Numbered from the stretch's first letter, positions 50,751-59,724 are shown. The stretch: 64,000 bases of DNA from Caldisericota bacterium (GCA_024655865.1 JANLFM010000002.1:108981-172980); one strand, 5' to 3'. Notes: generated by a model not told the origin, from the letters alone. Made by a program: numbers and translations.

Positions 50751-51794
50751 CTATTTTCCCAGCTTTGCTGCAAGCTTCTTTAATTCAGTGCCCATAACCT
50801 GGCCTTTATCTAAAATCTGAACACCATCTAACCACACGGAACTATTCAGACAGACACCGTCAGAGTGAGAAGGAGCAGGAACCGCACCACCGGGAATAAG
50901 CAGTTCTCCAATATGTCCGATTCCCCACTCAGTGCATCCCCAAACTCTCTCGTCCTCAATCACATTTCCCGAAAGCCTTGCTCCAGGGTTAAAACCATAG
51001 CAAACATGGGAGAGCCTGAGCATTTGAGGATGGTTGAAACTGCGCAACCAGGCCTCGTATTCCGCAGCCTCTCTTCCCCCCTCAAATCTTACAATGGTGC
51101 CATTTTTTATGTGTAATTTGATGGGTTCTTTAAGCAATCCTAAGGGCGGGTTTACGGATCCATCAAAAACAATAACCCCATTCACACTATTAAGGTCAGG
51201 GGACCAGCCTATCTGCCCTCCTAACATATGGGAACCAGGGGTATCTGAGTAACCCACGTCCATATCTACCTTGCGCCCAGGAGCATTGTAGAACTCCACA
51301 TCCGTTCCCGCCGGAGTAGTGATGCGCATATGCCTGGCTTGCTGCGTCATTTGAGTTATTCCGGCAAGAAAAGCTTGTAATGCGGGATAATCAATCCTGC
51401 CGATGCATCTGATCATAAGATCCACGTTCATCCCCACCAAGCAAAGATGCCTTAGTTTATTATTCGCCGCCATCGCATCTTCATAAGGCGTGGAATATAA
51501 AAGCCATTTATTATTGAACTCTACCCAGGCATCAACAGTCTTCAAGAGAGCAGTTAAAGCCTCTCCTGGAAGCATGGGGTCAGCCTCTTGAGCCACTCCT
51601 AAGGGGGATGCGAGCCAAAGTACCATTGGCTTAGCCCCTTCAGCAAAAGCCGCTCTGGCGGTGGCATTAACAACCCTTTCGTCGCTTTCGGTATCCGCCG
51701 TAATCAGGAAGGTTTCTCCCGGTTTTAGCTTGAAAAGTTCGTGCGCCAGAATGTAACTTGCCTTGCCTAACTCAAACTCGTACAAAAAAGACAT
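50751..51794 (-). CDS. M29 aminopeptidase/NicX-fold metalloenzyme, copy 2
   Basis: The 347-residue protein is a near twin of the product at 38693, with the same length and the same metal motifs: LSHVCYGFNPGARLSG and APSHSDGVCLNSSVW. Shared blocks include YEFELGKA, TADTESD, ATARAAF and RITTPAGTDVEF. The ATG at 51794 is chosen because a perfect AAGGAGG lies 7 bases upstream; a longer frame to 51866 has no such site. It opens the leftward operon with the M20 enzyme and racemases C and D. One difference is AHVDYG in copy 1 against SHVCYG here. Confidence 0.84.
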   Translation of the reverse strand: MSFLYEFELGKASYILAHELFKLKPGETFLITADTESDERVVNATARAAFAEGAKPMVLWLASPLGVAQEADPMLPGEALTALLKTVDAWVEFNNKWLLYSTPYEDAMAANNKLRHLCLVGMNVDLMIRCIGRIDYPALQAFLAGITQMTQQARHMRITTPAGTDVEFYNAPGRKVDMDVGYSDTPGSHMLGGQIGWSPDLNSVNGVIVFDGSVNPPLGLLKEPIKLHIKNGTIVRFEGGREAAEYEAWLRSFNHPQMLRLSHVCYGFNPGARLSGNVIEDERVWGCTEWGIGHIGELLIPGGAVPAPSHSDGVCLNSSVWLDGVQILDKGQVMGTELKKLAAKLGK

Positions 51795-52185
51795 ATTCGA
51801 CCTCCTTAGGAAAAGTAATATTCCTAATTTTATAGAAAGCCTCTTTTCCGTCAATTGACACATCATACGCTTTTTGCAAAAAGGAGGCAGTTATAGGACT
51901 TTTTCATAAACTTAATTGCTAAGACCCAATTCCTTGTAGAGCAGTCGCTTTAGCCGTTCCTTGCCAGATATAGAGCTTGACAAAGGCTCGAATGGTCTTT
52001 CCGTCAAATCTTTTCCTTTGATTAGTTCCGCTTTCATCGTAAGCCCAGTCTTGAGCTTATCACAGAGGTATTCCTGAAACCGGCACAATTGAATAATCCT
52101 CGTTCTCGGACGCAGGGGACACATTGCGCAAAATCTTTTACAATTAGCTTATCAACTGCCTTTTGTAAAGGCCAGGGAGGATCAT
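51795..52185. other. Intergenic interval with a weak small ORF
   Basis: This stretch between copy 2 of the M29/NicX-like gene and the secreted protein at 52186 holds a minus-strand frame (51912-52124, 70 codons; inner ATG at 52037) coding for a charged sequence ending KERLKRLLYKELGLSN. It has no Shine-Dalgarno site and no recognised family, so it may be a gene remnant. Nothing else is apparent. Confidence 0.35.
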
Positions 52186-52884
52186 TTGAAAAATATTATT
52201 TTGGGGGCCCTTTTCTGCCTCTTGTTGCTCTCTATTGGCACCATGGTCTCTGCCTCTACAGAGCGAACTATTGAGCTAACCATCGACAGCAACACTATGC
52301 TTGTGGACGGAAGCGCTGTAACCATGGATGTTGCCCCTTTCATTAAGGATGGTCGCACTTTCGTTCCTTTGCGCTTTGTCTCCGAGCAGTTGGGAGCCAC
52401 AGTCACCTGGACCTCAAGGCCCGATGGCACTACGGACAAGGTAATCGTAAAAATGCTGGTGAGCGAACCTCCTTCTCCAACTTCCTCCTCTCCCGCTCCC
52501 ACACCCGAAAACATCGTGGGCAAGGTTACTTCTGAGGGAGCCGCTCTCACTGTGGTCAAGGTCACCAAACTCTCCAAAATCGGCATCTGGGTGCCAGAAA
52601 AAGCAAGCGATGTTTTCCTCAACGCGGAGGTCATCCTGGAGAATATCTCTCGGGAGAAGATTCAAGGAAATTCCCTTTATTTCAGCCTCAAGGATAAAAA
52701 CGGGGTATCTTATGGCCATTCCATCGCCGCCCTTGATCCCAGGTTTCCTCTCGGTGACATCGGCCCCGGACAGAGTGCTCAGGGAAACGTGGCTTTCATA
52801 GTGCCCGAGACGGCAAGTGGATTCGTTTTAAGCTTTCAGGATTACCTCATGGACAATCCCTTGACTATCGAATTGGGGCTTTAG
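52186..52884 (+). CDS. Secreted protein with copper-amine-oxidase-N-like and DUF4352-like domains
   Basis: The 232-residue protein starts with TTG behind a strong Shine-Dalgarno site (agggaggatcat). A signal peptide (IILGALFCLLLLSIGTMVSA) is followed by a copper-amine-oxidase N-like domain at about residues 28-90 (MLVDGSAVTMDVAPFIKDGR, TFVPLRFVSEQLGATVTW), a Pro/Ser/Thr linker, and a DUF4352-like beta domain from about 115 (DVFLNAEVILENISREKI, LYFSLKDKNGVSYGH, FIVPETASGFVLSF). Both domains occur in surface proteins of anaerobic Gram-positive-type bacteria. The lipoprotein at 24381 has a related C-terminal domain. Confidence 0.85.
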   Translation: MKNIILGALFCLLLLSIGTMVSASTERTIELTIDSNTMLVDGSAVTMDVAPFIKDGRTFVPLRFVSEQLGATVTWTSRPDGTTDKVIVKMLVSEPPSPTSSSPAPTPENIVGKVTSEGAALTVVKVTKLSKIGIWVPEKASDVFLNAEVILENISREKIQGNSLYFSLKDKNGVSYGHSIAALDPRFPLGDIGPGQSAQGNVAFIVPETASGFVLSFQDYLMDNPLTIELGL

Positions 52885-52915
52885 GGCTTAGAGACAGATC
52901 TGGTTCAACTTTGCC

Positions 52916-53800
52916 TCAATTTCCCTTATAAGACCACTCCCAAAACCAGTAGGCTAAGCCCTTGAACTCACCCCAGCCTGCGAAGGCGGCTTCCACGTCC
53001 CTGGGTTTGACCGGTTTCCCGGAATGCCATTCGTGAGAAACCAACTTCAGGGCCCAGGAGTCCACGGGGATGAAATCGTATCTACCAAGGAGCATAAGCA
53101 GGTTGCCTGCGGCATAACTCCCCACGCCCTTGATCCTCATCAGCTCCTTGCGCAGCTCAGGAGTGGGCAGGCTAGAGCTTTTCAAACCTTCCAGATCCAG
53201 GTCTCCACTTGCCACCTTCAAGGCCAGTTCCCAGACGTATGGAGCACGGTATCCCATCCCGGTTGAGCTCCGGAGTACCTCGGGACCAACTTCCACCAGG
53301 CGCTCAGGAGTAGGGAAAGCGAGGCGATGAGAATCGTCAGGGAGCGGCTCGCCATATTGTTCCACGAGCAATCGGTTCATGCGCACGGTGGAACGCCAAA
53401 CCGTGTTCGTGGTGAGAATGGTTTTCACTATGTCCTCAAAAAGAGTGGCTGAGCGGAGGATGCGACCGTATGCTTTTTCCTCTACCTGGGCCAGCTTCGG
53501 CTCCTTCCTGGCGCGTGCGTAGAAAGGCCGGAGGTCGAGATCCAGAGCGAACATCCAGCGGAGCGAGGATTTCAGTTCTTCCTTCTCTTCGTTTCCTATC
53601 TGGGCTTGAACTTCCGCGGATATTCCTCCATCTGTACCCCTCACAAAAAGGTGAAGAAGCTTTCCAGATTTCAGGCGGAGAACGTATTCCAGCTCACCGC
53701 GCTCTTTATCGTACTTAAAGGGGGCAAGCTGCACCCAGCCGTGAGAGCGAACTGTGGACTCGAAAGAAAATGGCGGCTTCGCTTTAAGAGTAATTTTCAT
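52916..53800 (-). CDS. HhH-GPD DNA glycosylase (AlkA/OGG1-like)
   Basis: The 294-residue protein has an N-terminal TBP-like domain and a C-terminal HhH-GPD domain. The helix-hairpin-helix is ELMRIKGVGSYAAGNLLMLLG, followed by the catalytic Asp in DFIPVDSWALKL. TLFEDIVKTILTTNTVWRST and GMGYRAPYVWELA are also family features. No Lys is found at the OGG1 position before the hairpin (LMRIKG reads differently from the QxKxGxG type), so a monofunctional AlkA-like base excision activity on alkylated or oxidised bases is favoured. The C-terminus lacks the Fe-S cluster cysteines of Nth/MutY. Confidence 0.85.
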   Translation of the reverse strand: MKITLKAKPPFSFESTVRSHGWVQLAPFKYDKERGELEYVLRLKSGKLLHLFVRGTDGGISAEVQAQIGNEEKEELKSSLRWMFALDLDLRPFYARARKEPKLAQVEEKAYGRILRSATLFEDIVKTILTTNTVWRSTVRMNRLLVEQYGEPLPDDSHRLAFPTPERLVEVGPEVLRSSTGMGYRAPYVWELALKVASGDLDLEGLKSSSLPTPELRKELMRIKGVGSYAAGNLLMLLGRYDFIPVDSWALKLVSHEWHSGKPVKPRDVEAAFAGWGEFKGLAYWFWEWSYKGN

Positions 53801-54210
53801 GGTTCACCTATTATCCCTTTCTGGTTTTAGGAAAATCCTATTATTAGATTCTGGGGAAAGGCGAACAGTTCTTCTTCGGGAAAATCAAATCCCTTAATGG
53901 CTTTCCTTCCGTGCGGATCAACTCTTCAGGAAAAATTACACCGAATCCTGGACTTTTACTTTCCCCCTGGATAAGGCGAATCTCGCATTAATCTGAGACC
54001 TGTTGAGTCTCAAACTCTGCTAAAGACAATCCTGGGGGAGGGATGGCCCTGCAAGAAGGCTGCCTGATTCTTCTCTATAAGGTAGCGCAGCGCTTCCCAA
54101 TTTAAAACGGGATCTCAAGCAGCAGCTAATCGCCCAGGCTACATCATCGGAAGTGTATCGATCTCACTTTTAGGTCAGGTTTTTAAAGTCAGGAAGGGGG
54201 AATATTATCC
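53801..54210. other. 410-bp intergenic interval, possible gene relic
   Basis: No intact gene is seen. On the minus strand, two short coding-like pieces in different frames lie at about 54030-54150 (DDVAWAISCCLRSRF and WEALRYLIEKNQAAFLQGH). They could be remains of one small gene, but I recognise no family. Confidence 0.3.
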
Positions 54211-55503
54211 TCACTGCTTTATCCCTTTCAGGCTTCTCCGGCTTAATTGCAGCTTCATTGTAAGCACTTGGTCAGAGGAGAAAATTCGGGCTGCGAGGAA
54301 GACCAGAATAGCGAAAATCACGAACATGTAAATGATGCCGTAAAAGACAGGGAGGTAATTCCCCAGGAGGATGTTCTGGGACGCCAGGAAAGGATGGGAA
54401 AAGGGGATGATCCATAGGAGAACCTTCACTGGCCAGGAAAGTGAATTGAAGTCCGAGAAAAGCGAGATAAAGTAAGGAATTAAGGCCAGGAAAATAATGG
54501 GCATTAAAAGCCCTTGAGCGGATTTCAGGTCCTTAGCTAATACCCCTAATATAATGGCCATAGCCAACCCGCAAAGGATAGCTAAAAAGAGGGAAACCCC
54601 CAGAACCAGGTATCCCTGAGGAGTAAAAGCCAGCCCTAATTTCTGCACAACTGTGTCTATCTGCCCCGAGGTGGGAACATTTCCCATAAAACCGCTCATA
54701 TAGAACCGGAACCCCACCATGTAAATCCCCGCGGTGACCAGTCCCACAATACCCGAGGAGAGCATCTTCGCGACGACGATGTAGTTTCTGTTGATGGGCA
54801 CAGTCAAAAGGGTTTCTAGGGTCTTGTTTTCTTTCTCCATAGCTACCGCAGAGATCACCATCTGAGAGGAATAAACGATGATCAGCATCAAGATAATGGG
54901 CAGAAAAGTGGATTGGGAAAGGATGAAGCTGGAAACTTCTGCTGGTGAACCCTCCGCGATCCTGTCTTTGACGATCACATAATCCTTATTTTTTACGGGG
55001 TTTTTCAGCTCTTCAGGGTTCACTCCGGGAAGTCTTTCCTTGATATAGGTATCGGAAATGTAGTTGTTCACGGTCGCAATTACGGCTTTCACCATGCCCG
55101 AGGCACTGGTAGCCGACATGGAGAACCCGCGAATGAAGTAATAGGTATCGATGGACATGGAGTTCAGTTCCAGAACTGACTTTCCAAATCCCCTGGGAAT
55201 AACCAGAAGGAGGCTGGCACCGCTTTCCCTTGCCTGTTCAATAGCGCTCTGCCTGTCCTCTGTGGTGAGCGCGATAACTTTAAAATTTGCGGAGGAAAGA
55301 CCATTCATGATTCCCCGGGAGAGCTCAGAGGAATCGAGATCCAACACGGCGATCTCCTGAGGAGCTGCAGCCTTTGCCATCTCACCCTGAGCCAGGGTTC
55401 CCATCAGGTAAAAAAGGAAGAACGTGAAAATCAGAGAGATGATTAACTGGGCGTTAATCAGTTCCTTGGTCTCTTTTTTTAGCAAATTCCAGAATTTCCT
55501 CAA
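54211..55503 (-). CDS. ABC-2 type permease, NatB-like exporter
   Basis: The 430-residue protein has the layout of NatB/ABC-2 permeases with a large extracytoplasmic domain after the first helix: N-terminal FWNLLKKETKELINAQLIIS with a membrane segment, then about 150 soluble residues (IAVLDLDSSELSRGIMNGLS), then five to six helices near the C-terminus (FLPIILMLIIVYSSQMVIS, AMEKENKTLETLLTVPINR). The KENKTLETLLTVP stretch is diagnostic of the family. It starts inside the ATPase gene (4-bp overlap). The substrate is unknown; NatAB exports sodium, others export peptides or lipids. Confidence 0.88.
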   Translation of the reverse strand: MRKFWNLLKKETKELINAQLIISLIFTFFLFYLMGTLAQGEMAKAAAPQEIAVLDLDSSELSRGIMNGLSSANFKVIALTTEDRQSAIEQARESGASLLLVIPRGFGKSVLELNSMSIDTYYFIRGFSMSATSASGMVKAVIATVNNYISDTYIKERLPGVNPEELKNPVKNKDYVIVKDRIAEGSPAEVSSFILSQSTFLPIILMLIIVYSSQMVISAVAMEKENKTLETLLTVPINRNYIVVAKMLSSGIVGLVTAGIYMVGFRFYMSGFMGNVPTSGQIDTVVQKLGLAFTPQGYLVLGVSLFLAILCGLAMAIILGVLAKDLKSAQGLLMPIIFLALIPYFISLFSDFNSLSWPVKVLLWIIPFSHPFLASQNILLGNYLPVFYGIIYMFVIFAILVFLAARIFSSDQVLTMKLQLSRRSLKGIKQ

Positions 55504-56222
55504 ATCACTGCCCTCCTGAAGACTTCTTCCAGGTTATTCGCTCCGTATTTTTCTTTGAGCTCCTTAGGAGTCCCGGAATCCAGAATCACCCCATTGTCGA
55601 TCAGGGCCACTCTGTCCGATAGGAACTCGATCTCCAGCATATTGTGGGAGGAAAGGAGAACGGTGGTCCCCTGCTTCACGTATTCCCTGATGGTTTGCCT
55701 GATTTCCAGGGAGTTAATGACGTCCAGCCCGGAGGTAGGCTCATCCAGGATAGCCAAGTGCGGTTGGCCCATTAAGGCTCGCGCTAAAAGAAGCTTCCTC
55801 ACCATCCCTTTGCTGTAGGTGCCGATTTTGTCATACAGGCGCTCGCCCAAATCGGCGATCTGGGCACCTCTCTTCACAAATTCTTTTGTTTCCTCCGGCT
55901 CAGTGGCATAGAAGTTGGCCATAAAACGCAAGTACTCAACTCCCCGCTGATTGCGGTATGCCCCGGCTTCCTCCGGGAGGTAGCTGATTTTTTCCCTGAT
56001 TTTTTCGGGTTCCTTTCGGAGATCATGGCCCAGAACCTCCACTTTGCCCTCAGTGGGCGAAAGCAGGGTGGCGATGATCCTCAGGGCCGTGGATTTCCCT
56101 GCCCCATTCGGGCCAATGAGGGCGAAGATCTCCCCTTTCTGGATCTGGAAGCTTATACCCTTCAGGGCCTGCAGGTTTCCGTAATTCTTCTTCAATCCCT
56201 CTACTTTTAAAACAGCGTCCAT
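55500..56222 (-). CDS. ABC transporter ATP-binding protein, NatA-like
   Basis: The 240-residue ATPase has Walker A GPNGAGKST, Q-loop YLPEEAGAYRNQRG, signature YSKGMVRKLLLARAL (Lys in place of the usual second Gly, as in many NatA proteins), Walker B AILDEPTSGLDVINS and the H-loop LLSSHNMLEIEFLSD, where the Asp after the His is replaced by Asn. It is the first gene of a two-gene ABC-2 exporter operon. The ATG at 56222 is chosen over an upstream GTG (56234) because aaaggtgg sits before it. Confidence 0.9.
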   Translation of the reverse strand: MDAVLKVEGLKKNYGNLQALKGISFQIQKGEIFALIGPNGAGKSTALRIIATLLSPTEGKVEVLGHDLRKEPEKIREKISYLPEEAGAYRNQRGVEYLRFMANFYATEPEETKEFVKRGAQIADLGERLYDKIGTYSKGMVRKLLLARALMGQPHLAILDEPTSGLDVINSLEIRQTIREYVKQGTTVLLSSHNMLEIEFLSDRVALIDNGVILDSGTPKELKEKYGANNLEEVFRRAVI

Positions 56223-56522
56223 TTCACTTTCCACCTTTTATGTGCTCGGCAAATTTTATTCACACTATAATAGATTGCCAAATACCCCTTATTGGTTTGA
56301 ATTTGGAAAATATATCTCAAATAATACTGGAATCGGTTGAGGAAGAGTAGTTTCCACACCCAAAATTAAGGGAATTTAATTCCCCTTAGACCAGATGAGG
56401 AGCTTGAAGTCCAATTTTGGCGGAAGTTGCGTGCCCATTCCTGGAAGAGGGTTCGGCAGCCCAGAAATTGCTGGCTTGGCCTCAATCGCAGGTTCTTGTA
56501 GAATAGACTCCGGCATATCATC

Positions 56523-57506
56523 ATGAGCGCTGATAGGTTGATCACCTGGCTCCTTGAAGGTTCGCCCTGGGTTCAATACAGGACGAGGCTTGATTTGTTG
56601 CACCAAAAAGAAAGCGATCCTGAAGTGCTCAAAGCTCGTCAAGAAATGATTAAACACCGGCAAGTACAGGGACTATTGGCAGAATTGGCTCAATGGCCCG
56701 GTTCTATCTTGTCGAGCCACAAGAGCGCCGGGCATCCGCTTCATAAACTGATCTTCGTTGCTGATCTGGGGCTCAAAGCAACTGACCCCGAGATAAAGCA
56801 GATTATTGAGCGAATTTGTGAGCATCAAGCGCCAGAGGGCTCATTTCAAGTGCTTATGAATATCCCTCCCCGATATGGCGGTACGGGAAAAGATCAATGG
56901 GCCTGGGCGTTATGCGATGCACCTCTTATCCTCTACGCCTTAGTAAAATTCGGTTTAGGGGAGGACGAGCGCATTCAGAAAGCAAGTGCACATCTTGTAA
57001 GCCTGATTAAGGAAAATGGATGGCCTTGCGCCGTTTCAGAGGAGCTGGGGAAGTTTCGGGGACCGGGGCGTAAGGAGGATCCCTGCCCATATGCTAACCT
57101 TATTATGCTCAAAGCCCTGTCACAGATACCGGGCTTAAACGATAGCAGTGCCAGTTACACTGGTGTGGAGACCTTGCTTGCCCTCTGGGAAGGACGCGAG
57201 AAGCGCCACCCCTACATGTTCTTCATGGGGACTGATTTTTGCAAGCTCAAGGCGCCCTTTGTCTGGTACGACATCCTGCACGTGGCAGATGTCCTGACCC
57301 AGTTTCCCTGGTTGCGCGCAGACGCTCGTTTAAAAGCCATGATCGGGATAATCAAAAGGAAAGCAGACGAAGAGGGCCGCTTCATCCCTGAATCCATCTG
57401 GGAGGCCTGGAAAGAATGGGATTTTGGACAAAAGCGTGTCCCATCACGCTGGCTGACGCTTGCGGCTCAAAGGGTACTGAAGCGAATGCAGGTTCAAAGT
57501 GAATGA
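56523..57506 (+). CDS. Hypothetical helical-repeat (toroid-like) protein
   Basis: The 327-residue protein is built of regularly spaced helices with Gly/Trp turns, e.g. QWAWALCDAPLILYALVKFGL, HLVSLIKENGWPCAVSEE, and ANLIMLKALSQIPGL, resembling the alpha/alpha-toroid of prenyltransferase/squalene-cyclase-like domains. The N-terminus ITWLLEGSPWVQYRTRLDLL resembles the protein at 35798, so the two may be distant paralogues. Conserved Cys and His residues (DAPLIL, EDPCPYANLI) could bind metal, but no catalytic motif is recognised. The bases before the ATG show no strong Shine-Dalgarno site. Confidence 0.65.
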   Translation: MSADRLITWLLEGSPWVQYRTRLDLLHQKESDPEVLKARQEMIKHRQVQGLLAELAQWPGSILSSHKSAGHPLHKLIFVADLGLKATDPEIKQIIERICEHQAPEGSFQVLMNIPPRYGGTGKDQWAWALCDAPLILYALVKFGLGEDERIQKASAHLVSLIKENGWPCAVSEELGKFRGPGRKEDPCPYANLIMLKALSQIPGLNDSSASYTGVETLLALWEGREKRHPYMFFMGTDFCKLKAPFVWYDILHVADVLTQFPWLRADARLKAMIGIIKRKADEEGRFIPESIWEAWKEWDFGQKRVPSRWLTLAAQRVLKRMQVQSE

Positions 57507-57643
57507 TGGTCATCTTTTCCTGAGGTTTTCACTTTTGGAATAACAAAATCATTCCCGCGCCTGATGATCATATGATGAGGAACCTGCAGTCAATTTGTGC
57601 ACTCTTAATCGCCTGGCTTGATGCCCAAATCCTGCTCCAGGTC

Positions 57644-58184
57644 CTAAATTCCTTCCATAACCTCTCCGAAGTCCACTTCCAGGCCGTCTTTTAACTTTCT
57701 GTAATAAATAATTTTTACCGCGATACGCTCCGATAGTGCAGTTTTAACCCTCGTAAGTATAAGGCTTTATGGACACAGGAAAATCTCCAATATAGCCGTC
57801 GATTCCTTTTGATTCTTCTTCAGGGACGGCTAAACGGAAGCTTGTTCCTTTTATCTCAGCCCCTTTCTTCAGGATGGCTTCCTGGAATCTCAAGCCGATA
57901 AAAGTCTTGACAACCACCAGATCTCGAACCCATTGCTCCACTAACCCTTTGTCAATACTGTTCAAGGTGTCTTTAAAATTTTGAAGCATCTCCATAATTT
58001 TCTCCGTGGCAACCCTGATGGCATCAGGTTTTTGCTCCAAGTACCATTGCTCCCACTCTTCTAACGTTCTCCCGGTGAACTCCTGGATAAGCTCGCTCAT
58101 CTGCCCCACGATTTTGGGTCTGGTTCCCTGAGCATATTGATTGACCAGGTTAATAATGGGGGCCGTATACTTGGGAAATTCCAC
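57644..58184 (-). pseudogene. MjaI-like type II restriction endonuclease, frameshifted
   Basis: The first 146 codons (to the stop at 57744) match the MjaI endonuclease family: NQYAQGTRPKIVGQMSELIQ, LEEWEQWYLEQKPDAI, and a putative active-site stretch KGIDGYIGDFPVSIKP with Asp and Lys. After KPYTYE the frame meets GGGTTAA and stops, but the +1 frame continues KTALSERIAVKIIYYRKLKD and GLEVDFGEVMEGI to a stop at 57644, giving a C-terminus of the expected kind. Removing one G from the GGG run would restore about 178 residues. The gene follows its methyltransferase by 42 bp. It is either a real inactivation or a sequencing error. Confidence 0.75.
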
Positions 58185-58226
58185 GGGCTCAATTTCAAGG
58201 TATTTCCTCCAGGCTGATTTTTATTT

Positions 58227-59534
58227 TCATAAAATTTGACCTTCTTTAGCGGACCTTTTCAGGTCAAGAAATTTAGCTTTATACCTATACTCCAGGGTGG
58301 CATCCACGTCCACCAACCCGCTTTTTATCAGATGAGCATTTATGAATGTTTTATTCCACAAATAGAGGTAGCACAATAAATTCTCATCTTTGTCATACTT
58401 GAGGTTGTCAAAACGTAAAAATACCTTTTGGCCTTTGAGCCTCTCACAAAGAAATCGCATTGCCTTGCCGTTTTCCTCGATTTTCGCCTTTACGCCTATT
58501 AATCTTATCTTCAACCCGTTATCCAGAATTAAAACTTCGGGCGATAGCACCTCCTTAACCCTGTAATATCTTTCCCTCTGATGGTCAGATTGATCGATCT
58601 TTGAGCCAAATCTTAATTTTTTGGGGTCAATTTTTCTTTCAAACTTGACCGGGTCTTGAAAAATGTAAGGGAGCTTTTTAATTTCTTCCCGATAATCAAT
58701 TTCCCTTTCCTCTTGCTTCAGAATTTCAAAAGTTGCATCCTCGAAAATCGCTCCCTGGGTTAGCCCTATCTTGCCTTGAATTACGGGCAAAAACTCTTCG
58801 TTTATCTCATATCCGATAGAGTTCCTGCCCAGATTCCTTGAAGCTAAGGAAGTGGTTCCGCTCCCTAAAAAGGGGTCGAGCACAGTATCTCCAACAAAAC
58901 TGAACATCTTGATAAGTCGCCTGGGAAGCTCTTCAGGAAACATGGCAAGATGCTTGTCCTGTTTCTCTCCTGGAAAATTCCAGTGACCGGAGAAGTATTG
59001 ATTCCACTCTTCCTGGCTTAATCTGGATTTTTCCTTAATTTTCTTGCTCACCCTGGGAGGGTCCCCGTATTTTCTGAAGATAAGGATAAATTCATAATCC
59101 AGCTTGATAATACCGTTTCTGGGGTAAGGAAAAGAACCCATTACCGTTGCCCCGCCAGTTGTATTACAGGTGGTTACCTTTTGCCAGATGATTGCTCCCA
59201 TGTAATCGAAACCTGCGCTCTCGCAGAACTTGATGATCTCTGTCCTGATAGGAATCACTTTGTATCTTCCGTAGTAAACTGAGCGAGCGAACTGGTCCCC
59301 AATATTGATGCACAGGCGGCACCCTTTATGCAGAATTCTATGGCATTCATTCCAGACCAAATTGAGGTTGTTAATGTAGTCCTCATACGAATCGTTGAAG
59401 CCTATCTGCTTTCCATTTCCGTAATCCTTAAGCTGCCAGTAAGGAGGAGACGTAATGATCAGGTGCACGGACTCGTCAGGAACTTCTTTCATGCATCTTG
59501 AATCGCCTATAATAATCTTATGCCAGGTCTTCAT
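58227..59534 (-). CDS. DNA methyltransferase (beta class, N4C/N6A) with C-terminal SNase-like domain
   Basis: The 435-residue protein starts with a beta-class DNA methyltransferase: motif IV TSPPYWQLKDYG (Ser29-Tyr32) and, near residue 217, the SAM-binding motif DPFLGSGTTSLASRNLGR. With its MjaI-like partner it probably protects a short palindrome; MjaI itself recognises CTAG, so the same site is a guess. After a linker, residues about 315-435 resemble staphylococcal-nuclease-like domains (LILDNGLKIRLIGVKAKIEE, ENLLCYLYLWNKTFINAHLI, KSGLVDVDATLEYRYKAKF). The catalytic Asp/Glu/Arg positions of SNase appear degenerate (VKA for VDT-P-E; EN for GR), so it may only bind nucleic acid. Confidence 0.85.
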   Translation of the reverse strand: MKTWHKIIIGDSRCMKEVPDESVHLIITSPPYWQLKDYGNGKQIGFNDSYEDYINNLNLVWNECHRILHKGCRLCINIGDQFARSVYYGRYKVIPIRTEIIKFCESAGFDYMGAIIWQKVTTCNTTGGATVMGSFPYPRNGIIKLDYEFILIFRKYGDPPRVSKKIKEKSRLSQEEWNQYFSGHWNFPGEKQDKHLAMFPEELPRRLIKMFSFVGDTVLDPFLGSGTTSLASRNLGRNSIGYEINEEFLPVIQGKIGLTQGAIFEDATFEILKQEEREIDYREEIKKLPYIFQDPVKFERKIDPKKLRFGSKIDQSDHQRERYYRVKEVLSPEVLILDNGLKIRLIGVKAKIEENGKAMRFLCERLKGQKVFLRFDNLKYDKDENLLCYLYLWNKTFINAHLIKSGLVDVDATLEYRYKAKFLDLKRSAKEGQIL

Positions 59535-59724
59535 CTCAGCTTTATTTTATCAGATAAATTAGCTGGTAGGTTTTTACTCTTCGAGGCTGGAAACGGGATA
59601 ATTAAAGGAGCACTCTCGCCTTTTTATCTTCTCCCTGAATTATCGCTTTGAAGATGGGTAAAAATGCATTCCTTCCAAGGTGAAAAATGAAGCTAAATGG
59701 CGACTGCGCACGAGGAAAACGCCA

